Positions 1-8,689 of a DNA stretch of 64,000 bases are shown piece by piece (the stretch's first letter is position 1; each line of letters starts with the position of its first letter). The notes under the pieces are model-generated. The model was not told where the DNA came from. It searched no databases and was given only the letters and a program-made list of their open reading frames with translations. The stretch spans positions 6,859 to 70,858 of the forward strand of contig JAYVSL010000034.1 of assembly GCA_043775355.1 (NCBI GenBank), read 5' to 3'. The position numbers and the translations under genes are program-made. This DNA is from BOG-1363 sp043775355. GTDB taxonomy: Bacteria > Planctomycetota > UBA11346.

Positions 1-143
1 CCGCCAGCCCACGCGCCCTGGGTGATGATCACCGTCGCGTGGTTGAAGTTCTTCAAGCTGATAAACGTACCGTTTTTCGCGGCGCCGTTGATGTCGATGG
101 GAACCTGGGCCGATTCGATCCCGGATTTTTCCACGAGTTGCAT
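1..143 (-). CDS. Phage structural-region hypothetical protein (N-terminal part only)
   Basis: An ATG at 143 opens a frame that is still open at the window edge, giving 47 codons. It begins MQLVEKSGIESAQ and sits 39 bases downstream of the capsid gene, where HK97-type phages usually place a small head-completion, decoration or head-tail connector gene. No family is recognised from this short piece. It is cut by the window, not broken. Confidence 0.6.
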   Translation of the reverse strand, partial: MQLVEKSGIESAQVPIDINGAAKNGTFISLKNFNHATVIITQGAWAG

Positions 144-182
144 GTGCTGTTCCTTGAAAGGGTGGAGAAGACCGGGCCGGTA

Positions 183-1553
183 TTAGCGGGCCGCGAGGGT
201 GACGACGCTTGAGAGGGTGTTAGCACCCTTGTATGGCGTGGTCGGGTTGGCGAGCCAGGGTTGGCCGTCCATGTAGAACATGAAGCGGAAGGCCTGTTCG
301 GCGTAGTCGAAGCGCAGATGCATGGACACTGCGGAATCGATGCCGCCTTGGGTGCCGACTGCGTACATGGACATATCGGCCAGAATAATATCGCCCAAGT
401 TCGTGAGACTGGCGCAGTATTCGAGAGGCATCACCGGGCGACCCTTGAGGGTATTCTTCTCGGCATTCCAGACGACGTTCGAAATGCCCCCGACGTTTTC
501 GGTACCGGCAACGTTCTTGATCGGCAGGTTGAGTCCGTCGAACTGCGGCTCTACATCCACATTGTAGAACCAGACGGCGTTCTTGCGGCAGCGGGGATGC
601 AGGCGAGCCCACATCTTGGAGATGTTCGACTGCGTGAGGGTGAGGGTCGGCTGACTCGCATCCTTCGCGACCGTCACCAGTGCGCCCGATTTCATTAGGC
701 CCAAAGGCTGACCGGCGCCATTGCCGTTGACGATCGAGTCGCCAACCACAAACGAGATTTCTTCCGAAGCGGCGCGTTGCAGGTAGGGCGCGAGAGCGGA
801 CGGCATGCGCAACAGCTTCTCGGTCACGTAAACCAGCGCGGCGAGGCCGTGCGGTTCTAGCTTGAGATTACGGAAGGTCGGCTTGCTCTTGGGGATCTGC
901 GCAGCTTCGGCCAGCCAGTACGCCTGGATGCCGCCATAGCGGCTGCCGTTTGCGCGGTTGGTTTCAGCGTTAGCCAACAGGGTCAGGCTGTCGCCATCAA
1001 CCGGGTACTGGTCGCACAGGCCAATCAGAGATTCGTCGCCACCGTTCAGCCCGTCCCAAATCGCAGTGGAGAACTGCGGAGGAACGAGGAACCCGCCCTC
1101 AGAGCCAACGGCAACGTTATTGCCCTGGCCAGCAGCTAAAGGATTGAGCATATCGCGATCAGCCTGGGCGATGTGCGCGCCGGGGGTCGAGGCGCGGACG
1201 ATCAAAGAGGCGAGGGCGCCAAGGTCGCGGAAGCCACGGGTTGGATCTGCATCGCCGCGGGCGCGGACGTTGGTCACGCGGGGGGTGTTGCTGGCGTCCT
1301 CAGTGCGGGCGACCGTGCGCGGAGCCATCGGGGCGCGGGCTGCAGCAAGGCGGGTTGCGTTCGCGGCGACGGCAGCGGCAGCGGATTCGCGCGACTGTTC
1401 GGCGGCAATCTCTGCGTCGAGCCGTTCAACGTCACCCATGGCCGCGTCAAAGGCGGTTTGATCAGCCTCCGCCAGAATCCCATCAACTGCGCGGGCATTG
1501 ATCGCCTCCGCCAAGACGAAGGCGGCGAGACGGGCGGCGATGAGCTTTTTCAT
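183..1553 (-). CDS. HK97-family phage major capsid protein
   Basis: The 456-residue product builds the procapsid shell. The first ~90 residues are a charged, Ala/Glu-rich helical segment that matches the delta (scaffold) domain of HK97-type capsid precursors. A Pro/Arg-rich linker follows, then the globular capsid domain from about residue 105 (GFRDLGALA, and later GGFLVPPQFS, a common capsid motif). The start at 1553 (MKKLIAAR) is preferred because GGAG lies 8 bases upstream; the frame also stays open to 1592. The S49 peptidase two genes upstream is the probable enzyme that removes the delta domain. Family assignment is firm; the cleavage site is not identified. Confidence 0.93.
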   Translation of the reverse strand: MKKLIAARLAAFVLAEAINARAVDGILAEADQTAFDAAMGDVERLDAEIAAEQSRESAAAAVAANATRLAAARAPMAPRTVARTEDASNTPRVTNVRARGDADPTRGFRDLGALASLIVRASTPGAHIAQADRDMLNPLAAGQGNNVAVGSEGGFLVPPQFSTAIWDGLNGGDESLIGLCDQYPVDGDSLTLLANAETNRANGSRYGGIQAYWLAEAAQIPKSKPTFRNLKLEPHGLAALVYVTEKLLRMPSALAPYLQRAASEEISFVVGDSIVNGNGAGQPLGLMKSGALVTVAKDASQPTLTLTQSNISKMWARLHPRCRKNAVWFYNVDVEPQFDGLNLPIKNVAGTENVGGISNVVWNAEKNTLKGRPVMPLEYCASLTNLGDIILADMSMYAVGTQGGIDSAVSMHLRFDYAEQAFRFMFYMDGQPWLANPTTPYKGANTLSSVVTLAAR

Positions 1554-1629
1554 GATTGAGGCTCCGGGCTGTGCCCTGGGGTAGTGACTCAATCAAATAG
1601 TCGCCCGAGCAACTACGGCAAGAAACTCT

Positions 1630-1824
1630 TCAACGTCGAGAGTCAATCAATTGCAACTCACGGCTGGCCTCATTCATCGCGTCCAAGGTATATCCGTGCT
1701 GATCTCCGAGCTCGACCGCGTGCCGGATGTCGCGCGCCTTGAGTATCCACACCACGCGGTGGCGCGGCTCGTCCAACAAGCGCGCCATGTCCGCAATCGT
1801 TAGGTATTTTTCCGTCTCGCTCAT
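1630..1824 (-). CDS. Small HTH/excisionase-like DNA-binding protein
   Basis: The 64-residue protein has the pattern of a MerR/excisionase-type winged helix: YLTIADMARLLDEPRHRVVW, then a short basic helix and a GYTLDAMNEA segment. Such proteins read a marker at the start of a regulatory or recombination cascade, but here the gene lies between the protease and the capsid gene, far from the recombinase. An ATG at 1824 is preferred; a further in-frame start exists at 1857. It may be a morphogenesis-region regulator or a moron. Function unknown beyond DNA binding, which is inferred. Confidence 0.6.
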   Translation of the reverse strand: MSETEKYLTIADMARLLDEPRHRVVWILKARDIRHAVELGDQHGYTLDAMNEASRELQLIDSRR

Positions 1825-1995
1825 GGGTAGATTTCTACTCCCTGACTGATTACCCACGTCAACAACTCGGCCAGTTTTGCCCGTAACCAGCGCGGCAAGA
1901 CGCGAACCAACGGCGCGGAAATATCACTGCGCGAAGGATCGCCACCGCCCACCAGCGGAAGCGAAACCGGATCGTCACGGTTGCGTCTGCGCACA

Positions 1996-2919
1996 TCAGC
2001 GCCTAACCCGCGCCAATTCCATGCGGCGCTGGTTCGCGGTGGAAACCGGACGCGCTAAGTTGTCGGCGTAGGCAATCGCTTGGTCGAAGCTCTGCACCGC
2101 ATCGACCAAGCCGAGACCTTGCGCCTTGTCCGCGATATGCACGCGCCCATCGAATAATGCCGCAGCTTGTTCGTTGCTGAGCTTCCGGCCGGATTGAACG
2201 GCCTGGAAAAACAAGGCGTTTAGATCATCGATTACGCGCTGGTATTCGGCAAGTTGCTCAGGCGTCACGGGTGCGCCGTCTACAAATGCGCCCTTGTGTG
2301 CGCCGGTACTAAGCACGTGGACCTTGATTCCTTCGGCCTGTGCCTTGCCGCTGGAGTCTTCGATCACGCCGTAGGTACCGAGCGAGCCGACCAGCGCCGA
2401 ACGGTTGGCCGTCACGCGCCGCGTCTGCGACATGGCCCAATAAAATGCGGACGCGCCCAGGTCTTCGATATGACCGAGCACGGGCTTGATTGCATCCGCC
2501 GCGCGGATTTCATCGGCCAGTGTTTGAGTTCCGGCAACCGTTCCGCCTGGTGAATCGCCAGCAAGGAGGATCGCGCCGACTTCTCCATCAGCCGTTGCCG
2601 CGCGAATATACCGGCGGGTGTCAACGGTGGAGACGCCGCCAAACTTTGACCGCGCTTTCATCATCGCGCCCGACATCTGAATGACTGCGGTGCCTGAATC
2701 GGTGCGGATATACATTACCTCTGGTTGTTCGGGATCGCTGGTTGGGTCCACGACGGCGGTTGCCGCCTTCGGCATCGCCAATCCCTGCGACTTCGGCGGC
2801 TCTATGTCCGTTCCGCGCACCATGCCAGCGATGACGGCAGCAGCAGCGCGTTGCAGGAACTTGGGCTCGATGGCCCATTCGCCCATGTAGGACGCGAAGC
2901 ATGTGGGTGAGTGTTTCAT
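1996..2919 (-). CDS. S49 (SppA-type) phage head maturation protease
   Basis: The 307-residue protein is a ClpP-fold serine peptidase of the S49 family. GDSPGGTVAG near residues 120-130 is the oxyanion/substrate strand motif and DLGASAFYWA near 152-161 carries the probable nucleophilic serine. The first ~60 residues are a phage-type N-terminal extension. In HK97-like phages that lack the U35 protease, an S49 enzyme next to the portal processes the capsid precursor and portal. It starts inside the end of the portal gene (ATGA overlap), so translation is coupled. Confidence 0.9.
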   Translation of the reverse strand: MKHSPTCFASYMGEWAIEPKFLQRAAAAVIAGMVRGTDIEPPKSQGLAMPKAATAVVDPTSDPEQPEVMYIRTDSGTAVIQMSGAMMKARSKFGGVSTVDTRRYIRAATADGEVGAILLAGDSPGGTVAGTQTLADEIRAADAIKPVLGHIEDLGASAFYWAMSQTRRVTANRSALVGSLGTYGVIEDSSGKAQAEGIKVHVLSTGAHKGAFVDGAPVTPEQLAEYQRVIDDLNALFFQAVQSGRKLSNEQAAALFDGRVHIADKAQGLGLVDAVQSFDQAIAYADNLARPVSTANQRRMELARVRR

Positions 2920-4205
2920 TTTGCGGGCTCCGTCTCGGTCGCGGCTTTGCTGGGGTCGGGTTCGTTCGCGGCTGACGCCGGTTTGTCCTTGCCCTCGTTG
3001 ATTTGTTCGAGCGTCATCATTGCGCCCTGCATGTAATACTTTTTACCAAGCCCGCCTGGGATCGGGTTGCGGTTTTCCAGCGCGCGGATTTCGTCAGGGC
3101 TGAGCGCGCCCATCTGGAAAAGTACCCGGTAGAAATTACCGCGAGCGGTTGAGTCGCCGCGCAACAGGGCATCAAATAGGATCTCCGCTACGAGCTCCCT
3201 GCGCTCGCGTTCGGTCATCAGCTTACGTCTGACCTCCTGCTCCCAGCGAACGCCCCACGGCATGAGCGTGTCCACCACGTACTCGATTGCCTGTTGCTCA
3301 ATGTTGTTGTTCGTGCTCGCCTTCATGTCACCGATTTTGTGCGGCTGCATGCGGAACCAGCGGGCAATTTCTGACACTTGGAACTCGCGAGTCTCAAGGA
3401 ATTGAGCATCGTCAGGCGCGATGCTCAGCGTCTCAACCTTCACCCCTTCCTGCAGTACCGCCACGCCGTTGGAATTTCTCGCGCCACTGTGGCGCTTCTT
3501 CCAGCTTTCGCGCATATTGGTTTGGGCGGTCTCGCTAAGTTTGCCTGGATGCGTGAGCACGATGGCGGGAATTGCGCCATTGCCAAAGAACGCTGCGCCG
3601 AATGTTTGCGCGGCAAGGCTAACCCCGAGGGATTCCGCAGCGAGTCCGACCACAGACAGCCCGCAGAGGGGGTCGTCACCGAAGCCGCGAATGTGAAACA
3701 CGTCGTCATATGGGATGCTAACCGAGCCGGTGCCCTTCACGTATACGTCTAGAAACAATTCCCCATCGACCCGGCGCAGTTTATTGCAGTTGTCCGGATG
3801 GATTGGCCATAGGGCGATCGGATTGCCCGAGCGGTCGCGCTGAATTTCTGCGTACGCATTACCCCACGATTCCGCCCAGCCATTCATCGTTTCGCGGAAC
3901 GTTTGCGAGGTGGTCTCCGGGTTCGGCATATCGTGAAGCAATCGATATAATTGGTGATCGGTCGCCTCCTCCTTGCCGCCGCCACTGATACGACGGTACA
4001 CCTTGAACGGGAGCTTGCCGATGTCTTCGGCAATGTTGCGCACACACGCGTAGTAGGTCGAGAGCGCGAGGGCACGAGCCGGGCTGACCAATTCGCCGGA
4101 CGTGGTTTTGCGCGCCAGTTGGTGGCCGGTCATAATGTCGAACGGCACGGAGTCTTGCCCGCCACCTGCTGCCATCGGCGAAAACATGGAACGTAGAATG
4201 CTCAT
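2916..4205 (-). CDS. HK97-family phage portal protein
   Basis: The 429-residue product forms the dodecameric ring through which DNA enters the head. The opening (SPARALALSTYYACVRNIAEDIGKLP at about 42-67), the NPETTSQTFRE segment and GNAYAEIQRD are typical of this family. The C-terminal 60 residues are polar and low in complexity, as usual. It starts at 4205 inside the stop of the small membrane gene (ATGA) and its own stop overlaps the protease start, so membrane protein, portal and protease are made as one coupled set. Confidence 0.95.
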   Translation of the reverse strand: MSILRSMFSPMAAGGGQDSVPFDIMTGHQLARKTTSGELVSPARALALSTYYACVRNIAEDIGKLPFKVYRRISGGGKEEATDHQLYRLLHDMPNPETTSQTFRETMNGWAESWGNAYAEIQRDRSGNPIALWPIHPDNCNKLRRVDGELFLDVYVKGTGSVSIPYDDVFHIRGFGDDPLCGLSVVGLAAESLGVSLAAQTFGAAFFGNGAIPAIVLTHPGKLSETAQTNMRESWKKRHSGARNSNGVAVLQEGVKVETLSIAPDDAQFLETREFQVSEIARWFRMQPHKIGDMKASTNNNIEQQAIEYVVDTLMPWGVRWEQEVRRKLMTERERRELVAEILFDALLRGDSTARGNFYRVLFQMGALSPDEIRALENRNPIPGGLGKKYYMQGAMMTLEQINEGKDKPASAANEPDPSKAATETEPAK

Positions 4206-4351
4206 TGGGCGCGGTCCTTGCGGCTGAGGTCAAGCCAGAGAAGCAGACCGACCGACAGCGGGCCGGCAGGCGCATAACACCACCACGCGCCCCAGCCGAT
4301 GAGGGCAAGGGCGACGATTGGCAGAGCCACGAACAGCACGCGCGCAACCAT
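4202..4351 (-). CDS. Tiny two-helix membrane protein between terminase and portal
   Basis: A 49-codon frame fills the 145-base gap exactly. Its ATG shares a base with the terminase stop (TGATG) and its TGA overlaps the portal start (ATGA). AGGAG lies 7 bases before the start. The protein opens MVARVLFVALPIVALALIGW and has a second hydrophobic run (PLSVGLLLWL) before a charged tail, so two short membrane spans are expected. It could be a holin-like, superinfection or assembly factor; sequence alone does not say which. The overlaps and ribosome site make it a convincing gene. Confidence 0.7.
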   Translation of the reverse strand: MVARVLFVALPIVALALIGWGAWWCYAPAGPLSVGLLLWLDLSRKDRAQ

Positions 4352-5943
4352 CAATCGTCTCCTAGGAATGTGATTCCACCTGTTTCGTAAGAACTTGGTG
4401 TAGTCGCTTGGGCGACTATTGCTAAACCCACCGACATCACAAGCGACACGATGCCGTCGATGCGCTCGGTACTTTTCTTCTTGCTCGGCTTGATGTTTCC
4501 GGCGGCGTCAATCTCCACCGCAACATTGGCCGCACACCATGCCAAAACCGGGTTGCCACCGTGGCGAAACTTTTTTCCGATCACGAGCTTTTCAAATTCC
4601 TTTGACGGTGCCGACATGCTCGCCATGCCCTGACCAAAAGGGACAACTTCGAACCCGTCGCCGGTCAATTGCGTGGTCAATTGCGTGGAGTTCCAACGGT
4701 CCACAGCGATCTGTCGAATGCTGAAAACCTCGGACAATTCGCGGATGTCGGCGCGGATCACATCATAGTCGATCACGTCCCCCTCGGTCGCCTTGATGTG
4801 CCCCTCCTCGATCCACTGCAAGTATGGAACGCGGTCACGCTCGGCACGTTTTCGAGCGCCCTCCATCGGCACCCAAAACCGTTGCAGAATATCAAACCGT
4901 CCGTCCTCACACGGGAAGAGAAATGTTGCGCTTGCAAGGTCGGTCGTGGCAGCGAGGTCGAGCGCGGCGAAGCATTCACGCCCCTCGAAAGGGTCGGGCT
5001 TGTCTGCGCAGCGGTCCCACGCCGTGCGGTCGATCCACCGGGTTGCCTGCTCCATCCACTGGTTCAGGTACTTCATGCGGAACGTGTTTTGCATGCCGAC
5101 CATCAATTCGGCCTCTTTGGCGAAGCGGCGCATTTCTTCGATGTTTCGGAATGGATTGGCCCCTTGCAGTCCAGGGTTTGCCTTCTTCCAAACTTCTTCG
5201 GACTTCCAGTCGTCGTCCTTCGTTGCCTCGTAAATTACCGGAAGAAAACCGGGGTCTTTCACGATGCCGTCACGCACTTGGCAGGCGTAAGTGTAGCGCT
5301 CGTAACAAATAGATTTTTTATCAAAGCCGGCAGTGGTGATGGAGATAAACAACGGCTGTCTGCGCCCGCCCTGCGACTGGCGAAGCACGTCGTACAGATT
5401 GCGATTCGGTGCCGCGTGCAATTCGTCGTAGATCACCGTCGCCGCCCCGTAGCCGTCCGAGCCTCCGGCATCGGCAGGGATCGCCTTGAGGAAAGAGTTT
5501 GTCTTGTGGACAACGATAGTTTTGGTGGCGTCCAGAACCTTGCACCGCGCGAGCAGATGCGGGTCAGCCTTTACCATCGCGGCGCATGCGTTGTATGCGA
5601 TGGACGCTTGATCCTTATCGGTTGCGGCAATGTAATGTTCGCCGCCAAGCTCGCCATCGAATAGCAGACAGTAAAGGGCAATTGCTGCGGCTAATTCTGT
5701 TTTTCCATTCTTGCGAGGCAGGAAAATAAACGCCTCGCGCACAATCCGCAGGCCATCGGGACCAGTGCGGAACATGGGCCGAATGATGTCGTTTTCCTGC
5801 CAGTCTTGAAGGTTGAACGGCTTGCCCGCGTACTCGCCCTTTGTGTTTTTGAAAAGGCGAACGGTCTTGACCACCTTATCGTCGGCGGTCATGCGCTTCG
5901 GTGTAATGATCTTCCGCTCTCGTGTAATAATCTGCCGCGCCAT
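4351..5943 (-). CDS. terL: Phage terminase large subunit (Terminase_1 / HK97 type)
   Basis: The 530-residue DNA-packaging motor has an N-terminal ATPase and C-terminal nuclease. The Walker A-like loop is PRKNGKT (residues 76-82), Walker B is TVIYDE (169-174) and the coupling motif SITTAG is at 201-206. The nuclease domain begins near 325 with FAALDLAATTDLAS, giving acidic residues D329 and D335 for metal binding. It starts one base inside the stop of terS (TAATG). Length and domain order are normal for the family. Confidence 0.95.
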   Translation of the reverse strand: MARQIITRERKIITPKRMTADDKVVKTVRLFKNTKGEYAGKPFNLQDWQENDIIRPMFRTGPDGLRIVREAFIFLPRKNGKTELAAAIALYCLLFDGELGGEHYIAATDKDQASIAYNACAAMVKADPHLLARCKVLDATKTIVVHKTNSFLKAIPADAGGSDGYGAATVIYDELHAAPNRNLYDVLRQSQGGRRQPLFISITTAGFDKKSICYERYTYACQVRDGIVKDPGFLPVIYEATKDDDWKSEEVWKKANPGLQGANPFRNIEEMRRFAKEAELMVGMQNTFRMKYLNQWMEQATRWIDRTAWDRCADKPDPFEGRECFAALDLAATTDLASATFLFPCEDGRFDILQRFWVPMEGARKRAERDRVPYLQWIEEGHIKATEGDVIDYDVIRADIRELSEVFSIRQIAVDRWNSTQLTTQLTGDGFEVVPFGQGMASMSAPSKEFEKLVIGKKFRHGGNPVLAWCAANVAVEIDAAGNIKPSKKKSTERIDGIVSLVMSVGLAIVAQATTPSSYETGGITFLGDD

Positions 5944-6410
5944 TATGTGCCCGTCAGCGCGCGGAACGGATCGCCGTCATCTTCGCCTGCCTTGCCAGAC
6001 GTGCCCAGGTTCGCGCGAGCCTTCGGTGACAGCCCAAATTGTGACATCAGTTGTTGCATGATCGCTTGGGCCTTGTGAGCAATCTTCACCTCTGGGCGAA
6101 TGCCGCGCACACCGCGAGACGTGACGAACGTTCGGCCCTCGCGCCTGACGAGAGCGTTACACTCCCGCCATTCCTGGTATGCGACGCAGTAAGACGCGAG
6201 AGCGTCGGCGTCTGCTGCGGTCAGAAGGCCGGCGGCGTGGAGGTCAGGCGCGAGCTGGTCCCACTTCGTGCGAGCCATTCCTAGAAGATGCTGCGGCCGC
6301 TTCGGGCAATCGCCCGCGCCGATCTTCGCCTCCTTCGGGATTGGCCGCTTGCCGCGATTGCCCTCGATGATGCGAAGGGGCGCAGGTTTGCGTGGTCTAC
6401 CGGCTGGCAT
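5943..6410 (-). CDS. terS: Phage terminase small subunit (P27 family)
   Basis: The 155-residue protein has the P27-type opening of basic MPAGRPRKPAPLRIIEGNRG followed by the helical core WDQLAPDLHAAGLLTAADADALASYC. It recognises the packaging start on phage DNA and hands it to TerL, the next gene. Its start shares a base with the stop of the upstream small gene (TGATG). Confidence 0.9.
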   Translation of the reverse strand: MPAGRPRKPAPLRIIEGNRGKRPIPKEAKIGAGDCPKRPQHLLGMARTKWDQLAPDLHAAGLLTAADADALASYCVAYQEWRECNALVRREGRTFVTSRGVRGIRPEVKIAHKAQAIMQQLMSQFGLSPKARANLGTSGKAGEDDGDPFRALTGT

Positions 6411-6598
6411 CAGTGGCCCGCCTGTTGACGTAAGTCACTTAAATTCTTGCAGCTAGCGGCATGGTTTTGCCGTTTTTCGTGGCGTTTTTCTACCTCAAAA
6501 GTCATAAGCGCAGTATTGCCAATGTACGAATTTCCGAATTTCGCGTTTCTTTTTTTTGACGGACACGCTTCGTTCTCGACTTGCATCTCCGTAGACAT
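6410..6598 (-). CDS. Small phage hypothetical protein before terS
   Basis: This 62-residue polar, basic protein (MSTEMQVENEACPSKK) has no recognised domain. ATG at 6598 is chosen over an in-frame GTG at 6607 because GGGGAGGG sits about 8 bases before the ATG but would touch the GTG. Its stop overlaps the terS start by one base, which supports it as a coupled gene. Confidence 0.55.
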   Translation of the reverse strand: MSTEMQVENEACPSKKRNAKFGNSYIGNTALMTFEVEKRHEKRQNHAASCKNLSDLRQQAGH

Positions 6599-6619
6599 TT
6601 GACGCACCCTCCCCTTTTT

Positions 6620-6955
6620 TTATTTTTTCAAAAAGACGTGCAGGCGCGGACGCAGCGCGCCGTCTTCACGTACAGTCTTGATTGAGTGGCACGAGTGGCA
6701 CAGACCAACAAGGTTATCCCTGCTGTCGTCGCCGCCCTTGGCCTTGGCTATCTTGTGGTCTACGTCTGTTGCCGCTGCTCTGTGGCACGCGGCGCATATC
6801 GGTTGCTCACGCAGGATCATAAGGCGCAGCTTACGCCATCGGTGGCCATAGCCCTGTGCCGCTGCTGACGGTCTCACCCCATCATCACGACGAATAGGAA
6901 CTGCCTGCTTGGCGTCCCTGAGTCGTTGCAGATAGGTAGGTGGACGAATTGGCAT
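6620..6955 (-). CDS. HNH endonuclease
   Basis: The 111-residue protein carries a complete HNH/ββα-metal site. A first zinc pair is ICAAC (near residue 54), DVDHKIAKAKGG holds the HNH histidines, DNLVGLCHSCH supplies the Asn and the second zinc pair. HNH enzymes next to terminase genes take part in cos-type genome cleavage and packaging in many HK97-like phages. Position just upstream of terS/terL fits that role; a homing function is less likely because the gene is in the packaging operon. Confidence 0.9.
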   Translation of the reverse strand: MPIRPPTYLQRLRDAKQAVPIRRDDGVRPSAAAQGYGHRWRKLRLMILREQPICAACHRAAATDVDHKIAKAKGGDDSRDNLVGLCHSCHSIKTVREDGALRPRLHVFLKK

Positions 6956-6958
6956 ACA

Positions 6959-7273
6959 CTACGATGCAGTCGCGCTGTCTTGCGGCTCTTTCTTTAAATA
7001 TAAAAACATTTCCTTAGCTTCTGTAGTTGCTTTTTTGGCGTCTCCGATGGTGGCGACAATGCTCGCTCCATCGGGATGAAGTCTGAACGAAATGGCGGCA
7101 ACGCTTATTAGCTGATCCAATTCAAGCAGGAGATCTATTACCCTACTCATATCCGCTTTCGCCGATGCGGAGGGGCCAAAAACCAATTCGTCCTCGACCT
7201 TTCTGTCTGAGCAACTGGCGATTGCTTCTCGTTTTAATGACGGCCCGTGAATGGCTAGCGTTTGGCGTCTCAT
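6959..7273 (-). CDS. Phage hypothetical protein
   Basis: This 104-residue protein from ATG 7273 (GGAG 10 bases upstream) has a charged N-terminus and a mostly helical middle (MSRVIDLLLELDQLISVAA). The frame is open to 7429, but the upstream part is Ser/Arg-rich and looks untranslated. No family recognised. It precedes the HNH gene by 3 bases. Confidence 0.5.
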   Translation of the reverse strand: MRRQTLAIHGPSLKREAIASCSDRKVEDELVFGPSASAKADMSRVIDLLLELDQLISVAAISFRLHPDGASIVATIGDAKKATTEAKEMFLYLKKEPQDSATAS

Positions 7274-7325
7274 GTTTGCATTGCTCCGTGAATTGGTCTG
7301 CGGCCTTGTGGGCATGGCAGGTAGG

Positions 7326-7709
7326 CTATCGCATATAGTCGCTAGGGCGACTATCGACAGTCGGAAGTCCAACGCGTGCCATACGAGTGCGAACCACCAT
7401 GAACAGGAGACACGCCTGCTCTGCCTCACGCTTAGCCTTGGCGGTAGCGTTCTGGCTGTCTGTTACCGACCCCATCACCCATGCCGAATTGACAAGCAGG
7501 CGTCCATGGGTGTGGGCGAACTGAAACGGTTCAAGCTCGCGTGTCCTCGGTCTGTGTATTTCAAGCTGCCATGACCGGAATGTTCCGCCGATAATCCTAG
7601 GATTATCAATGGTCAGGACGATCCGTTGGCTTGATGGTCGGGTTGCCCATGGACCCAGCCACAGGCGCTCATGCATCGGGCGGGAGAGGTCGCGGAAGGG
7701 CTTAGTCAT
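7326..7709 (-). CDS. Phage hypothetical protein
   Basis: The 127-residue product (MTKPFRDLSRPMHERLWLGP) has a β-rich middle (RIVLTIDNPRIIGGTFRSWQLEI) and no recognised domain. Start 7709 overlaps the end of the upstream BC1872-like gene by 8 bases. It could be a small structural or regulatory protein; function unknown. Confidence 0.5.
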   Translation of the reverse strand: MTKPFRDLSRPMHERLWLGPWATRPSSQRIVLTIDNPRIIGGTFRSWQLEIHRPRTRELEPFQFAHTHGRLLVNSAWVMGSVTDSQNATAKAKREAEQACLLFMVVRTRMARVGLPTVDSRPSDYMR

Positions 7710-8229
7710 GGAATGCTTTGAGCGCTGCGCGACAGATGGCGAGTGGTGCCGTGTCAGCCGTGGCCACAACACGCCGCGAGCGCGTGCAATCCAGCTTATC
7801 TGGAATAGTCAGCGACAGCTCAAGTGTACTTCCAGCTTGAACGAGACTCAGGGATGAAACGGTCTTATATAACCGCTCCCAAACTTTCCACGCATAACCA
7901 ATGTCAGTAGAATACGGCTTTACAAAAGGGGCACATTTAGCGCTCGGCTTATCCCCACAGTGCACGCAATAAGAATAATCGCATCTCTCACAGTAGGGGC
8001 CGTTGTGATTTTCATATTCCGTGCCGAACTCGTCCACCTTGCCATCTTCATCGAGTCGCCATTGATGTTCCTTCTTGATGGCAATGTCATCACCCATCAC
8101 CTTCTCTGCCACCATCCGGTCCATCTTTGATCCTGCCTGCATCGTGTCGTAGTTCATAATTTCCCTTTGTTGGTCATATTTTGGGGAATTATATACATGA
8201 CTTCCTTTGTTGAGATTCTCGACGCTCAC
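7702..8229 (-). CDS. BC1872-like phage protein (ABA sandwich domain) with inserted zinc ribbon
   Basis: The product resembles the BC1872/phage ABA-sandwich family: DRMVAEKVMG near the start, then PYSTDIGYAWKVWERL, and the closing ICRAALKAFHD. Between these, residues ~78-100 hold CERCDYSYCVHCGDKPSAKC, a cysteine set able to bind zinc, which is unusual for the family. A GTG at 8229 (overlapping the upstream stop as GTGA, with GGAGG 10 bases before it) is taken as the start; ATG 8157 is a good alternative and would match family length better. Role unknown. Confidence 0.6.
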   Translation of the reverse strand: MSVENLNKGSHVYNSPKYDQQREIMNYDTMQAGSKMDRMVAEKVMGDDIAIKKEHQWRLDEDGKVDEFGTEYENHNGPYCERCDYSYCVHCGDKPSAKCAPFVKPYSTDIGYAWKVWERLYKTVSSLSLVQAGSTLELSLTIPDKLDCTRSRRVVATADTAPLAICRAALKAFHD

Positions 8230-8510
8230 TTGGATCGGTCCTCCCGGATTTTACTACGCATGTGCTCAATTGAACGGGCAAGTCCGACGGTCATGTTGCT
8301 GGTTTCGGTCAGGATGGTATCGAGCGACGATGCGACTTTCCCGCGCATGTCAGCGGCGTCTAAGCGGGCTAAATCCAAGGCTGTCATCGCCAGTCGTAGG
8401 TCTGCCTGCATAGGATCGAATCCATCCCAGACCTGTTTGGGGTATTCGCCGCCTAACACCCTGCGGATGCGCGACTCCCACTGATCTTTGTCGGGCGACT
8501 GATTGCTCAT
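8226..8510 (-). CDS. Small phage hypothetical protein
   Basis: This 94-residue acidic/basic helical protein begins MSNQSPDKDQWESRIRR and ends with a long amphipathic helix (MTVGLARSIEHMRSKIREDR). No family recognised. It overlaps its neighbours on both sides (ATGA upstream, GTGA downstream), which supports expression. Confidence 0.55.
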   Translation of the reverse strand: MSNQSPDKDQWESRIRRVLGGEYPKQVWDGFDPMQADLRLAMTALDLARLDAADMRGKVASSLDTILTETSNMTVGLARSIEHMRSKIREDRSK

Positions 8511-8689
8511 TGCTGCACCTCCTCAATCTCAGGCTCACTAAGCCCCATAACCTCGATCTCTTCGTCCTCCAATTCACTTTCACCTCTGTTGTGAGCGGCA
8601 AGAGCTTCGGCTTTGCTGTTAGCCAACACAAGGAAAGTTTGCGTTCCATGTGCTTCTCTGACCGAAAAGATAAGGTGATATTTTTTCAT
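8507..8689 (-). CDS. Small phage hypothetical protein (β-hairpin type)
   Basis: This 60-residue protein (MKKYHLIFSVREAHGTQTF) has the strand-helix-strand pattern of small phage proteins that carry a LVLANSKAEALAAH segment, then an acidic tail. Its stop overlaps the next start (ATGA) and its own start overlaps the upstream stop. Function unknown. Confidence 0.55.
   Translation of the reverse strand: MKKYHLIFSVREAHGTQTFLVLANSKAEALAAHNRGESELEDEEIEVMGLSEPEIEEVQQ

Noticed and set aside
3859..4347. 162-codon minus frame overlapping the portal 5' end
   Set aside because: Out of frame with the portal gene, and the tiny 49-codon membrane protein explains the gap better with its overlaps and ribosome site.
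4669..5664. 331-codon plus-strand frame opposite terL
   Set aside because: It lies fully antisense to a terminase gene with intact motifs, its product has no recognisable domain, and frames like this are expected opposite G+C-rich genes.
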